Assembly: GCF_014200495.1 (NCBI RefSeq)
Contig: NZ_JACHBY010000001.1
Span: 434,001-498,000 of the forward strand
Length of the DNA stretch: 64,000 nt
DNA from: Mucilaginibacter geliditolerans
GTDB lineage: Bacteria > Bacteroidota > Bacteroidia > Sphingobacteriales > Sphingobacteriaceae
Direction of reading: 5' to 3'
Shown here piece by piece: positions 43,730 to 51,008 of the stretch. The notes below the pieces were generated by a model. It searched no databases. It was not told where the DNA came from and saw only the letters and a list, made by a program, of their open reading frames with translations. A program made the position numbers and the translations under genes. Within the stretch, counting starts at the first letter, position 1. Each line of letters opens with the position of its first letter.

Positions 43730-44506
43730 TTATCCAAGCAGCGGTACAATCACGTTTTCAAGATCATGTAATTTAATCATATTCGGGCCATCGCTCAGGG
43801 CATTGTCCGGGTCGGGATGAGTCTCCATAAAGTAACCATCAGCCCCAAATGCTTTTGCAGCCAGGGCCATCATGGGTACAAATGTACGGTCGCCGCCAGT
43901 TTTACCGCCTGCCGCGCCGGGGCGCTGTACAGAGTGCGTACAATCCATACATACCGGGTGACCAAAAGTTTTCAGATCGTGAATATTCCTGAAATCAACC
44001 ACAAGGTTGTTATAACCATACATATTACCGCGTTCGGTCAGTATAACCTGATCGTTACCGGCTTCAATTACTTTTTGAGCTGGATAAAACATATCCTGAC
44101 CCGACAGGAACTGCGCTTTTTTAATATTTACAATCTTGCCTGTTTTTGCTGCCGCGACTAAAAGATCAGTTTGGCGGCATAAGAAAGCCGGGATCTGTAA
44201 TATATCAACTACCTCGCCTACAATAGCGGCCTGGTAGCTTTCGTGTATATCAGTTAGTATCGGCAAACCGAAACGTTCTTTTACTTTCAGCAGCATTTCA
44301 AGGCCTTTTTCAATGCCGGGCCCACGATATGAATGTATCGACGTACGGTTAGCTTTATCAAATGATGATTTAAATACTACCGGGATATTGTACTTCTGCC
44401 CTATTTCGGCAACTTTTTCAGCAACGGTATATAATAGTTCCTGGTTTTCCATTACGCATGGACCCAGTATAAAGAACGGCTTTTGCCGCATTTTTTCAAA
44501 AAGCAT
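43730..44506 (-). CDS. kdsA: 3-deoxy-8-phosphooctulonate synthase (KdsA)
   Basis: 258 residues, a class I DAHP-synthase-like TIM barrel. KdsA signatures are FILGPCVMEN, VFKSSFDKANRTSIHSYRGP, ILTDIHE, and MDCTHSVQRPGAAGGKTGG. It condenses phosphoenolpyruvate with arabinose-5-phosphate to make Kdo-8-phosphate in the cytoplasm. It is slightly short of the roughly 280 residues of enterobacterial KdsA, as usual in Bacteroidota. First gene of a kdsA-kdsD pair. A near-consensus -7 box (CATCTTTG on the minus strand, about 44534-44541) lies upstream. Confidence 0.96.
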   Translation of the reverse strand: MLFEKMRQKPFFILGPCVMENQELLYTVAEKVAEIGQKYNIPVVFKSSFDKANRTSIHSYRGPGIEKGLEMLLKVKERFGLPILTDIHESYQAAIVGEVVDILQIPAFLCRQTDLLVAAAKTGKIVNIKKAQFLSGQDMFYPAQKVIEAGNDQVILTERGNMYGYNNLVVDFRNIHDLKTFGHPVCMDCTHSVQRPGAAGGKTGGDRTFVPMMALAAKAFGADGYFMETHPDPDNALSDGPNMIKLHDLENVIVPLLG

Positions 44507-44669
44507 AGTTTATAAGTATGTGGGTATACAATGCAAAGATGATAATTTTTATGTGAAGTGAGAAAACTCAACCTATCTCTGTTGAATGAAACTGTTGTCT
44601 AAAAGCTATAGAGTATGGTAGAAGACGCTGCTAGTGTTCATTTTCCGATGTGATAAATATCATATTAAA

Positions 44670-44704
44670 ATAACAAAGCCCGATACTTTCGTATCAGGCT
44701 TTGT
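44670..44704 (-). terminator. Intrinsic terminator of tRNA-Leu(CAA)
   Basis: Stem of about 14 bp with one G-U/mismatch (44673-44686 with 44691-44704), loop TTTC, followed on the minus strand by a U-rich TATTTTAATA. It begins at the last base of the tRNA gene. Confidence 0.8.
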
Positions 44705-44787
44705 ACCCAGAGCCGGGGTCGAACCGGCACAACCGTGAAGTTATTGGTGTTTGAGACCAACGCGTCTACCGATTCCGCCATCTGGGC
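44704..44787 (-). tRNA. tRNA-Leu, anticodon CAA
   Basis: On the minus strand, 5' GCCCAGA pairs with TCTGGGT (terminal G-U) and the discriminator is A. The anticodon stem TTGGT/ACCAA holds loop CTCAAAC, giving anticodon CAA (Leu, UUG). A long variable arm (TAACTTCACGGTTGT region) and T-loop TTCGACC confirm a class II tRNA. The 3' CCA is not encoded. Confidence 0.95.
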
Positions 44788-44815
44788 CTACGTTAAGAAC
44801 GCTGGATTAGTTCGT

Positions 44816-45340
44816 TCAAAATCGGGATGCAAATGTATCTAAACTCTCCTTAATTCGCAATAAATATTTTTGTCTAAAGTAAATATCTGCAATTTCATTC
44901 AACCGGCTTTCTTTTGCAGTATCATCTAAAGTGGCATAATCAGCAGTCAAGCTTTCCAGCTTTTCATTCATATCGCCTTCAATAGCAAGAACTTCACCTG
45001 TTATTGATCCAAGTTCAGTTGCATCATCAACTTCCATTATGCGCTCGTTTATATCCATCATTTCCATTAAAAAATCTGATGGTAATTGTGGTTTTGCACC
45101 TTCTGAAACCAGTTCATGCAGCCTTAAAATGTATTCCAAACGCTTTGCAGGGCTTGAAAGTGTCTGATATGCCTTGTTATTCAGCGTTGATAATTCAAGG
45201 ATTTCCTGCTGCTTTTCCTCGCTTTCATTGGCATAAAAATCGGGATGGTAAAGCTTGCTCAATTCATAAAACTTCTTTTTTACCGCTCCTTCATTAAGCT
45301 GGAATGCTTCAGGTATTCCGTAGAAATCAAAATAATTCAT
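44816..45340 (-). CDS. hscB: Fe-S assembly co-chaperone HscB
   Basis: 174 residues from the ATG at 45338-45340 (MNYFDFYGIPEAFQL), which is the conserved HscB start; a longer frame adds 13 unrelated residues. The J domain (1-72) has His32-Pro33-Asp34 in KLYHPDFY. The C-terminal three-helix HscB domain contains FLMEMMDINERIMEV and RQKYLLRIKESL, which bind the Fe-S scaffold IscU. It stimulates the HscA/DnaK ATPase in cluster transfer. No other isc genes are adjacent. It is divergent from an AraC gene. Confidence 0.93.
   Translation of the reverse strand: MNYFDFYGIPEAFQLNEGAVKKKFYELSKLYHPDFYANESEEKQQEILELSTLNNKAYQTLSSPAKRLEYILRLHELVSEGAKPQLPSDFLMEMMDINERIMEVDDATELGSITGEVLAIEGDMNEKLESLTADYATLDDTAKESRLNEIADIYFRQKYLLRIKESLDTFASRF
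44830..44837 (-). promoter_or_regulatory. Putative -7 element for tRNA-Leu(CAA), inside the hscB 3' end
   Basis: TACATTTG on the minus strand, an exact TAnnTTTG match 43 bp upstream of the tRNA and within the last codons of hscB, so the tRNA may be transcribed both with hscB and on its own. Confidence 0.4.
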
Positions 45341-45344
45341 ATCG

Positions 45345-45352
45345 CAAAGATA
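45345..45352 (-). promoter_or_regulatory. -7 promoter element of hscB
   Basis: TATCTTTG on the minus strand, an exact match ending 4 bp before the start codon. Transcription would begin at or within a base or two of the ATG, giving an almost leaderless mRNA. Confidence 0.45.
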
Positions 45353-45420
45353 AGGGTTATGGCGTAAGTTCAGGATCACGGGAGTTTGAAAGTCAGTTTT
45401 ATTCGATAATTTTACAGGCT

Positions 45421-46281
45421 ATGGATATTATTTCGGTACCCAATGCTGTTAGACACCAGGCACAGATAAAAGCAGGTGAAATATCATTCGTGCATTACCA
45501 CGACCAAGGCAGCCTGTTTAAAAACCAAGTTGTATTTGATCAGTATGCCATCAGCTTTGTATTAAACGGCCAAAAAGAGATTTACCGGGCAACTGAAAAT
45601 ACGGTTTTAAGAGCGGGACAAGCTATGTTGATACCACAGGGTAACTCCATCATTGCTGAACATAGCCTTAATAAAGATCCTTATAGCAGCTTCATCGTGT
45701 TCTTCCCCGGTAATTTGGTAACTGATTTTCTGGCTAAATATCCGCAAACTGCAAATCAGGTCAATGTTTCGGAGCATGTACCGCCTTATATTCATTTTGC
45801 CAGTACCCCCTATCTTAATGAATATGTAAAAAGTGTACAAGCGCTCATTAATGGAGCTCATGAACTATCATACACCATAGCATTGCATAAACTGGAAGAG
45901 CTTTTATTGGTAATTTATGAGTTATTCCCGGCTCAATTGACGACACTTTTTAGTAAGCACCAAGATTTAGGCCAATTGTCCTTAAAAAACATTGTAGAGA
46001 GCAATCTTTTCAGTAATCTTACCTTAGATGGACTGGCATTCTTAGCTAACCGGAGCCGCTCTACCTTTAAACGCGATTTTGAAAAAGCCTACAGCATATC
46101 GCCACAAAAGTATATCCGTGAAAGAAAGCTCGAAGCGGCTTGTAACGAGTTGTTGAAGGGAAAGCAAGCCAGTGAGATCTATGATACCTATGGATATGAA
46201 AACCTCTCCAACTTTAACACGGCTTTTAAAAAGCAATTTGGTGTCACTCCTGCTGCGTATCGGCAAAATATAGCCGTTTGA
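45421..46281 (+). CDS. AraC-family transcriptional regulator
   Basis: 286 residues from the ATG at 45421 (MDIISVPNAVRHQAQIK). The frame stays open 117 bp upstream, but those codons overlap hscB and its promoter. The N-terminal cupin-like sensing domain contains VFDQYAISFVLNGQKEIYRA and LRAGQAMLIPQGNSIIAEHS. The C-terminal double-HTH AraC domain contains NLTLDGLAFLANRSRSTFKR and YENLSNFNTAFKKQFGVTPA. Probably controls a nearby gene; the PEBP-family gene 84 bp downstream on the same strand is the best candidate. Ligand unknown. Confidence 0.9.
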   Translation: MDIISVPNAVRHQAQIKAGEISFVHYHDQGSLFKNQVVFDQYAISFVLNGQKEIYRATENTVLRAGQAMLIPQGNSIIAEHSLNKDPYSSFIVFFPGNLVTDFLAKYPQTANQVNVSEHVPPYIHFASTPYLNEYVKSVQALINGAHELSYTIALHKLEELLLVIYELFPAQLTTLFSKHQDLGQLSLKNIVESNLFSNLTLDGLAFLANRSRSTFKRDFEKAYSISPQKYIRERKLEAACNELLKGKQASEIYDTYGYENLSNFNTAFKKQFGVTPAAYRQNIAV

Positions 46282-46365
46282 TCTTATTGCAATAGTTTTT
46301 GAACCGTTTTCAATATCGGTTCAAGGTATATTTATTGACTTTTGGATAAATAAATATTCAAAATC

Positions 46366-46908
46366 ATGAAATCAATTTTCACACTTTTCATCAGCTTGTT
46401 TTTTGTACAGGCTGCATTTTCACAAACTTTTACCATTAAAAGTAATGACCTTGGCGGCCAGTTCACCAACGAGTTTACCGCCAACTCTTTTGGCTGTAAT
46501 GGCGGCAACAAATCGCCTGAACTAAACTGGACAGATGCTCCCGAGGGCACGCAAAGCTTTGCCATTACCATGTACGACCCTGACGCGCCCACAGGCAGCG
46601 GTTTCTGGCATTGGGATGTAGTTGATATCCCCGCAACAATTCATGAACTTAAAGCAGGTGCTGGCGATATTAAAAGCAATATTGCCCCACAAGGCAGTCT
46701 GCAAAGTATGAATGACACTGGTGCTCCCGGTTACCAGGGCCCATGCCCGGGTGCGGGCGAGGCTGCACATCGCTACATTATTACGGTGTACGCTTTAGGA
46801 ACAGCCAAATTGGGTACCACAGCTTCAACTACTGCCGCTATAACCGGTTTTCTGTTAGGCAAGCAGGTATTGGCTAAAGCATCGCTGATCGTATATTGTA
46901 AAAGATAG
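46366..46908 (+). CDS. YbhB/YbcL-type PEBP-family protein, exported
   Basis: 180 residues: signal peptide (MKSIFTLFISLFFVQAAFSQ), then a phosphatidylethanolamine-binding-protein fold. The bacterial YbhB/YbcL pattern is NKSPELNWTDAPEGTQSFAI, MYDPDAPTGSGFWHWDVVDI, and GYQGPCPGAGEAAHRYIITV. These are Raf-kinase-inhibitor-like proteins of uncertain bacterial role (lipid or small-molecule binding). It follows the AraC gene on the same strand. Confidence 0.93.
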   Translation: MKSIFTLFISLFFVQAAFSQTFTIKSNDLGGQFTNEFTANSFGCNGGNKSPELNWTDAPEGTQSFAITMYDPDAPTGSGFWHWDVVDIPATIHELKAGAGDIKSNIAPQGSLQSMNDTGAPGYQGPCPGAGEAAHRYIITVYALGTAKLGTTASTTAAITGFLLGKQVLAKASLIVYCKR

Positions 46909-46924
46909 AATGGTAACAACTCGA

Positions 46925-46969
46925 AGTGTGCCGCGGAACACATGAAACAGGTGAAACACGCGGCACACT
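46925..46969. terminator. Inverted repeat between convergent PEBP and DUF983 genes
   Basis: Perfect 11-bp GC-rich arms (AGTGTGCCGCG at 46925-46935, CGCGGCACACT at 46959-46969) with a 23-nt loop, in the 93-bp gap between convergent genes. There is no T-run, so it may act as a bidirectional 3'-end structure rather than a classic terminator. Confidence 0.45.
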
Positions 46970-47001
46970 CAATATTAGATAATCAATTCACAATAAACAT
47001 G

Positions 47002-47418
47002 TTACTCGTGCGCTTTAGCCCTTTCAGGATCAAAATGCAAGCCCGGCGTTAACCAATACAGTAAAATAACCCTCGAATACCTGAAATGGAACGGTGAAAG
47101 TAAAAAGGCAACGCCCAAAAGTATGGCACAATATAACCATGGCGATGTGCTGCCGGTTAATATATACGTACCTACAGCCAGCGTAACCATTTCGGCCACA
47201 TTCATGGCGTAGCTAACAAACATGGCCACATAAAAATAGCCCGGCTCCCTTTCAAATATTAAACCGCAATGCGAACATTTTTCGTTCATTTTTTGTGAGC
47301 CGAAACTATACATAGGGCCGGCAAACATATTACCTGTGCGGCATCTTGGGCATTTGGCATGTAAGGCGGCTTTAAATTGTGAAGGTTCCTTTTCCATAAC
47401 TAAGTTTAATGTTTTCAT
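47002..47418 (-). CDS. DUF983 membrane protein
   Basis: 138 residues. An N-terminal zinc-ribbon-like pair CPRC and CSHC with GNMFAGPMYSFG between them is followed by two membrane helices (about 60-82 and 88-105). This is the layout of DUF983 proteins, whose function is unknown. The ATG overlaps the stop of the upstream AraC gene (ATGA at 47418-47415), so it is translationally coupled to that regulator. Confidence 0.88.
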   Translation of the reverse strand: MKTLNLVMEKEPSQFKAALHAKCPRCRTGNMFAGPMYSFGSQKMNEKCSHCGLIFEREPGYFYVAMFVSYAMNVAEMVTLAVGTYILTGSTSPWLYCAILLGVAFLLSPFHFRYSRVILLYWLTPGLHFDPERAKAHE

Positions 47419-48299
47419 GATCTTTTTGTAATAAATTGTTTCCTAAATTCTTCCGGTGTTGATCCGGTCTGTTTTTTAAAAAACTTGGTAAAATAAGAGT
47501 TATCGCTAAAATTTAGCTGACCAGCAATCTCTGTTATGCCAAGTTCAGGGTTCACCAATAATCGTTTTGCCTCTAGTACTACCCTGTTACGGATCACCTC
47601 GCCTGCTGAAATATCAAGCAGGTCGTTACACAATGCATTCAGATGATTGGGTGTGATGTAAAGCAGCTCCGCATATTCTTTAGGCAGTTTTAAGCTCCGG
47701 AAGTTTGTTTCTATTAAATTCCTGAAGCTTTTTAGTAAGGTTAAATTATACGGGCTAACTTGTTTTTGTTCATTCGGGGCGGATAAGCGGCCTATTGAAA
47801 TGAACAATTCTACCAGCAATAGCCTAACCATATCCAGCGCCCCACGTTGCTTGTCTTCGCTTTCGCGTAATAGCTTTTCAAACAGGTTTATCATATCAGC
47901 CTGCATAGCAACCGGCACTTCAATTACCGCTTCATTCGCATTCCCACTGAAAAAACTGAATTGCTCAAAATAATCAGCCTTCAATAAAAACGATTGGAAA
48001 AAACTGGCAGAAAAATTAACCACATAACCATCTACATGTCCCTCAAAGGCCCAGTGATGTACCTGGCCCGGAATCATAAAATAAAACTGAAATGGCTTTA
48101 CTTCAAATCGTTCAAAATCTATAGTTTGACTCCCTGCTCCATCTGTAAAAAATACCAGGTGATAAAAATCATGCTTATGTGCCTGCTGCAGGTTTTTATG
48201 TACAGCCAGGTATGGGGCAAACCGGCTAATAAGTATATCCTCCTGTTTAAACTCATCTAACTGGCCGATATTTATAACAGGGAACTGATCCTTTATCAT
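47415..48299 (-). CDS. AraC-family transcriptional regulator
   Basis: 294 residues. The N-terminal cupin-type domain contains QQAHKHDFYHLVFFTDGAGS and PFQFYFMIPGQVHHWAFEGH. The C-terminal AraC HTH pair contains KLPKEYAELLYITPNHLNAL and QLNFSDNSYFTKFFKKQTGS. It heads a two-gene operon with the DUF983 gene and is divergent from the broken Crp/Fnr gene. An exact minus-strand -7 box lies at 48304-48311. Confidence 0.93.
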   Translation of the reverse strand: MIKDQFPVINIGQLDEFKQEDILISRFAPYLAVHKNLQQAHKHDFYHLVFFTDGAGSQTIDFERFEVKPFQFYFMIPGQVHHWAFEGHVDGYVVNFSASFFQSFLLKADYFEQFSFFSGNANEAVIEVPVAMQADMINLFEKLLRESEDKQRGALDMVRLLLVELFISIGRLSAPNEQKQVSPYNLTLLKSFRNLIETNFRSLKLPKEYAELLYITPNHLNALCNDLLDISAGEVIRNRVVLEAKRLLVNPELGITEIAGQLNFSDNSYFTKFFKKQTGSTPEEFRKQFITKRS

Positions 48300-48303
48300 A
48301 ATA

Positions 48304-48311
48304 CAAATTTA
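48304..48311 (-). promoter_or_regulatory. -7 promoter element of the AraC-DUF983 operon
   Basis: TAAATTTG on the minus strand, an exact TAnnTTTG match 4 bp upstream of the start codon, again implying a very short leader. Confidence 0.4.
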
Positions 48312-48416
48312 CAATGATTATTAATGCAACCATGGTATTATTTAATGCATAAATGGTACTATTTACTGATTGTATCTTTTACATCACCCAATATTTAATA
48401 TAACTATCTTTACATT

Positions 48417-48927
48417 ATGGTAAATTTTATTGATACCCAATTCTCTTATGAGCTTAATATTGACGCTAAAACCCAACTTTTAAAAGAGGGTGACACCGCA
48501 CAGAAGATGTTTTTTATTAAAAAAGGGAGCCTGCGGGTTTGGTTCAATAATAATGGCACTGATGTTACCGCGCAATTCTTCTTTGAAGGCGATGCCGGAT
48601 AGTTTTATAAATAATGAGCCGAGCCTTTTTACCATCGAGGCTATGGAACCATGCCACATTGCGGTATTTAATAAAAGTGATTTTGACCAATTATTGGCAA
48701 ATGATCAGGCATTTAAAGATTGGTTTTACCAAACAGCTATACAAAAATTGTTATCTCACTCAAAACGACTTTTATCCTTCATCAAAAATAAACCAATGGA
48801 GCGTTATCAGGAGTTGATTGCTCAGCAACCTGCCATCTTTCAGCGGGTGCCACAGCGTTATATTGCCTCTTATCTGGGCATCACCCCTGTTTCACTAAGC
48901 CGTATACGCAACCGTAAAGTATTTTAA
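48417..48927 (+). pseudogene. Crp/Fnr-family cyclic-nucleotide-binding regulator, frameshifted
   Basis: The first 61 codons (MVNFIDTQFSYELNIDAKTQ, then KMFFIKKGSLRVWFNNNGTD and QFFFEGDAG) end at a TAG at 48600-48602. The +1 frame continues without interruption from the same point as DSFINNEPSLFTIEAMEP, then an HTH tail (RYIASYLGITPVSLSRIRNR) to 48927. Dropping one G in GCCGG (about 48595-48598) restores a Crp-like protein of about 169 residues. It is either a genuine pseudogene or a base-call error. No slippery motif is present. Confidence 0.8.
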
Positions 48928-48995
48928 TTAGTTAACAATTGTTATCGCTAAAGGCTTAGCTATTCAGGAATTTTGTATTAACAAAAACATACAAA

Positions 48996-49385
48996 ATGAA
49001 ACTCTCTATATTTCTTATCATATCAGCTATTGGCTCATTCGCTTTTGGGGCGATGATGTTTTTTATACCTGGCTTTGCAGCGCAATTATTAGGTCTTGAT
49101 TTTACACAGCAAAGCGGCTCATTATTGCAAGGCATGGGCGGACTTATTATCGGCCTTGGCACTATAAATTTCTTTGCCCGTAATTTTACCGATTACAATA
49201 TGTTAAGGGCCGTGTTGTTAACTAATATCATCACAAACGTACTAGGCTTATCAGTAGATTTGCTGGGCATATTTAACGGCACTTTACTAACAAGCAAAAT
49301 GGCACCGGTTGAAATCACACACCTTTTTATCAGTATCGGCTCGCTAATCTATTTATTAGGATTGAAACGCACTCAACCTGCTTAA
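48996..49385 (+). CDS. Small four-helix integral membrane protein
   Basis: 129 residues with four hydrophobic segments (about 1-22, 42-60, 68-92 and 100-122) and almost no charged loops. Gly-rich pieces (LLQGMGGLIIGLGTINFFAR) occur between helices 1 and 2. It resembles short DUF4345-type membrane proteins in general layout, but I do not recognise it with confidence. It lies 68 bp downstream of the broken Crp/Fnr gene on the same strand and may have been its target. It overlaps the convergent cupin gene by 4 bp at the 3' ends. Confidence 0.75.
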   Translation: MKLSIFLIISAIGSFAFGAMMFFIPGFAAQLLGLDFTQQSGSLLQGMGGLIIGLGTINFFARNFTDYNMLRAVLLTNIITNVLGLSVDLLGIFNGTLLTSKMAPVEITHLFISIGSLIYLLGLKRTQPA

Positions 49386-49879
49386 TCCAGATAATCGGGC
49401 GGAAATAGTTTTTGGCCATATTTTTCGGCTATCGCAAGCAGCTTTTTCAGGGATTCTTCATCCAATTCAGGCGGAGGCAAGAAAGTGCCGGGGGCAACAG
49501 GTACGCCTACCTCCTCAAAAAATTCTTCCAAACCCGATGGTACAACGGTGCAAAGGATATGCGCCATCTCTTTGGATTCATTTTTAAAGCAATGTACCAG
49601 TCCTCCCACTGGAATGCTTACAAATGCGCCTTTCTTTGCTGTATAGCGATGTCCTTTAGTTTTAACCTCAATTTCTCCGTCAATCACATAAAATGATTCC
49701 TGGAATGCGGCATGCGCATGCGGACCGGGGCCGCCGCCAGGAGGTATCAGCATATCAATAACGGCAAAAGTGCCATTGGTTTGTTTACCGCTTACCAATA
49801 TCCGGTAGGTATCACCTACAACAGATAGGTTTTTTCCGTCCTGCGCGCCTAGTGTGATGGCATTATTTGTGTTTTCCAT
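49382..49879 (-). CDS. Cupin-domain protein
   Basis: 165 residues, a single small beta-barrel. Cupin motif 1 is PGPHAHAAFQESFYVIDGEI (His-x-His with Glu as metal ligands) and motif 2 is IPVGGLVHCFKNES. A C-terminal extension of about 45 residues (EEFFEEVGVPVAPGTFLPPP) occurs in a group of small cupins of unknown substrate. No signal peptide, so it is cytoplasmic. A single-gene unit with an exact -7 box at 49905-49912. Confidence 0.9.
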   Translation of the reverse strand: MENTNNAITLGAQDGKNLSVVGDTYRILVSGKQTNGTFAVIDMLIPPGGGPGPHAHAAFQESFYVIDGEIEVKTKGHRYTAKKGAFVSIPVGGLVHCFKNESKEMAHILCTVVPSGLEEFFEEVGVPVAPGTFLPPPELDEESLKKLLAIAEKYGQKLFPPDYLD

Positions 49880-49904
49880 GTTTTTTAAATTGATAGATGT
49901 TACT

Positions 49905-49912
49905 CAAATCTA
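49905..49912 (-). promoter_or_regulatory. -7 promoter element of the cupin gene
   Basis: TAGATTTG on the minus strand, an exact TAnnTTTG match 25 bp upstream of the start codon. Confidence 0.45.
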
Positions 49913-50050
49913 CCTGATATTCTGTACATAACAATTCAAAAAAGGCAATTAATTAATATTAATATAAGCTATTGAAATTGATACAATTTATGTCCTGAAT
50001 AACCCTACATCTTGTCTTTATTCGCCCTGTTAAACGTAACTTACACTTAG

Positions 50051-50058
50051 TACCTTTG
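50051..50058 (+). promoter_or_regulatory. -7 promoter element of the VOC gene
   Basis: TACCTTTG on the plus strand, an exact TAnnTTTG match 21 bp upstream of the ATG at 50080. Confidence 0.5.
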
Positions 50059-50079
50059 CTATTATAACCAATTAAAGCC

Positions 50080-50553
50080 ATGCAAAAAATAACCACATTC
50101 ATAGGTTACGATAACCAGGCCGAGGAAGCAGTTAATTTGTACACTTCCATTTTTAAAAACTCAAAGATCATCAGCACATCATACTATGGCGAAGCTGGCC
50201 CTGCTCCTGCCGGCACTTTCATGAGCGCTATTTTTGAGCTTGAAGGACAAACATTTTACGCGCTGAATGGCGGCCCAATGTTTACCTTTTCATATGGTAT
50301 CTCGTTATTTGTAAATTGTACTACGCAGGATGAAATTGATAATTACTGGGAGAAATTATCCGCAGGAGGCGAAAAAGGGCAGTGCGGCTGGCTTAAGGAT
50401 AAATTTGGTGTATCATGGCAGATAGCACCAAGGGTTGTATTTGATATGATAAGTGATAAAGATGTCGAAAAATCAAAACGCGTAATGCAGGCCATGTTTA
50501 CAATGCACAAACTGGAAATACAAACGTTGAAAGATGCGTATGATGGTGTTTAA
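50080..50553 (+). CDS. VOC-family protein, PhnB/3-demethylubiquinone-methyltransferase-like
   Basis: 157 residues. PhnB-type vicinal-oxygen-chelate fold: TTFIGYDNQAEEAVNLYTSI at the start, SAIFELEGQTFYALNGGPMF in the middle, and CGWLKDKFGVSWQIAPRVVF at the end, the last being a hallmark of this group. Such proteins are metal-dependent or metal-free binding proteins whose substrates are mostly unknown. Single gene, convergent with the DUF1801 gene 8 bp away. Confidence 0.92.
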   Translation: MQKITTFIGYDNQAEEAVNLYTSIFKNSKIISTSYYGEAGPAPAGTFMSAIFELEGQTFYALNGGPMFTFSYGISLFVNCTTQDEIDNYWEKLSAGGEKGQCGWLKDKFGVSWQIAPRVVFDMISDKDVEKSKRVMQAMFTMHKLEIQTLKDAYDGV

Positions 50554-50561
50554 TTATGCGG

Positions 50562-50972
50562 TTACCTGCTTTTGGTATGTGCAATAGAAGCCGTTATCAT
50601 TTCATTAAGTACTTCTAAATTAACATCGCTCAGTCTTTTCAGGTAGATACATCCCTTGCCGATATCATGTTTGCCAAATTTTTCGAGCAATTTCTCCTTT
50701 GCCGGGAAATCTATGGAAAGATATAAAGTTATAGCTGCTTTTCTCGGCGAAAAGGCTATCATTGGCATGTCACCCTCACGCCCGCTTTCATATTTATAAT
50801 GACAACTTCCAAAGCCAATAATAGCCGGCCCCCACATTTTTGCCGGATACCCGCTTTGCTGCTCCATTATTTCAGCAATGCGAAAACTATCAGCCCGCTT
50901 TGTTTCATCGGCAATCGAATTAATGAAATCGATAACGCTGCCTTCTGTTTCAAAAGTTTTGTTTTTTGCCAT
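50562..50972 (-). CDS. DUF1801-domain protein
   Basis: 136 residues from the ATG at 50970-50972 (MAKNKTFETEGSVIDFINSI), the usual beginning of the family; four codons upstream is another ATG. Family pattern: DETKRADSFRIAEIMEQQSG, KMWGPAIIGFGSCHYKYESG and GKGCIYLKRLSDVNLEVLNE. A small YdhG/frataxin-like fold of unknown function in the cytoplasm. Confidence 0.9.
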   Translation of the reverse strand: MAKNKTFETEGSVIDFINSIADETKRADSFRIAEIMEQQSGYPAKMWGPAIIGFGSCHYKYESGREGDMPMIAFSPRKAAITLYLSIDFPAKEKLLEKFGKHDIGKGCIYLKRLSDVNLEVLNEMITASIAHTKSR

Positions 50973-51008
50973 TGTTAAAGTCACTTATTAGTAATACTAA
51001 TATACTTA

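Noticed and set aside
45304..45420. N-terminal extension of the AraC protein
   Set aside because: Overlaps the hscB start and its -7 box; conserved sensing-domain sequence only begins after the ATG at 45421.
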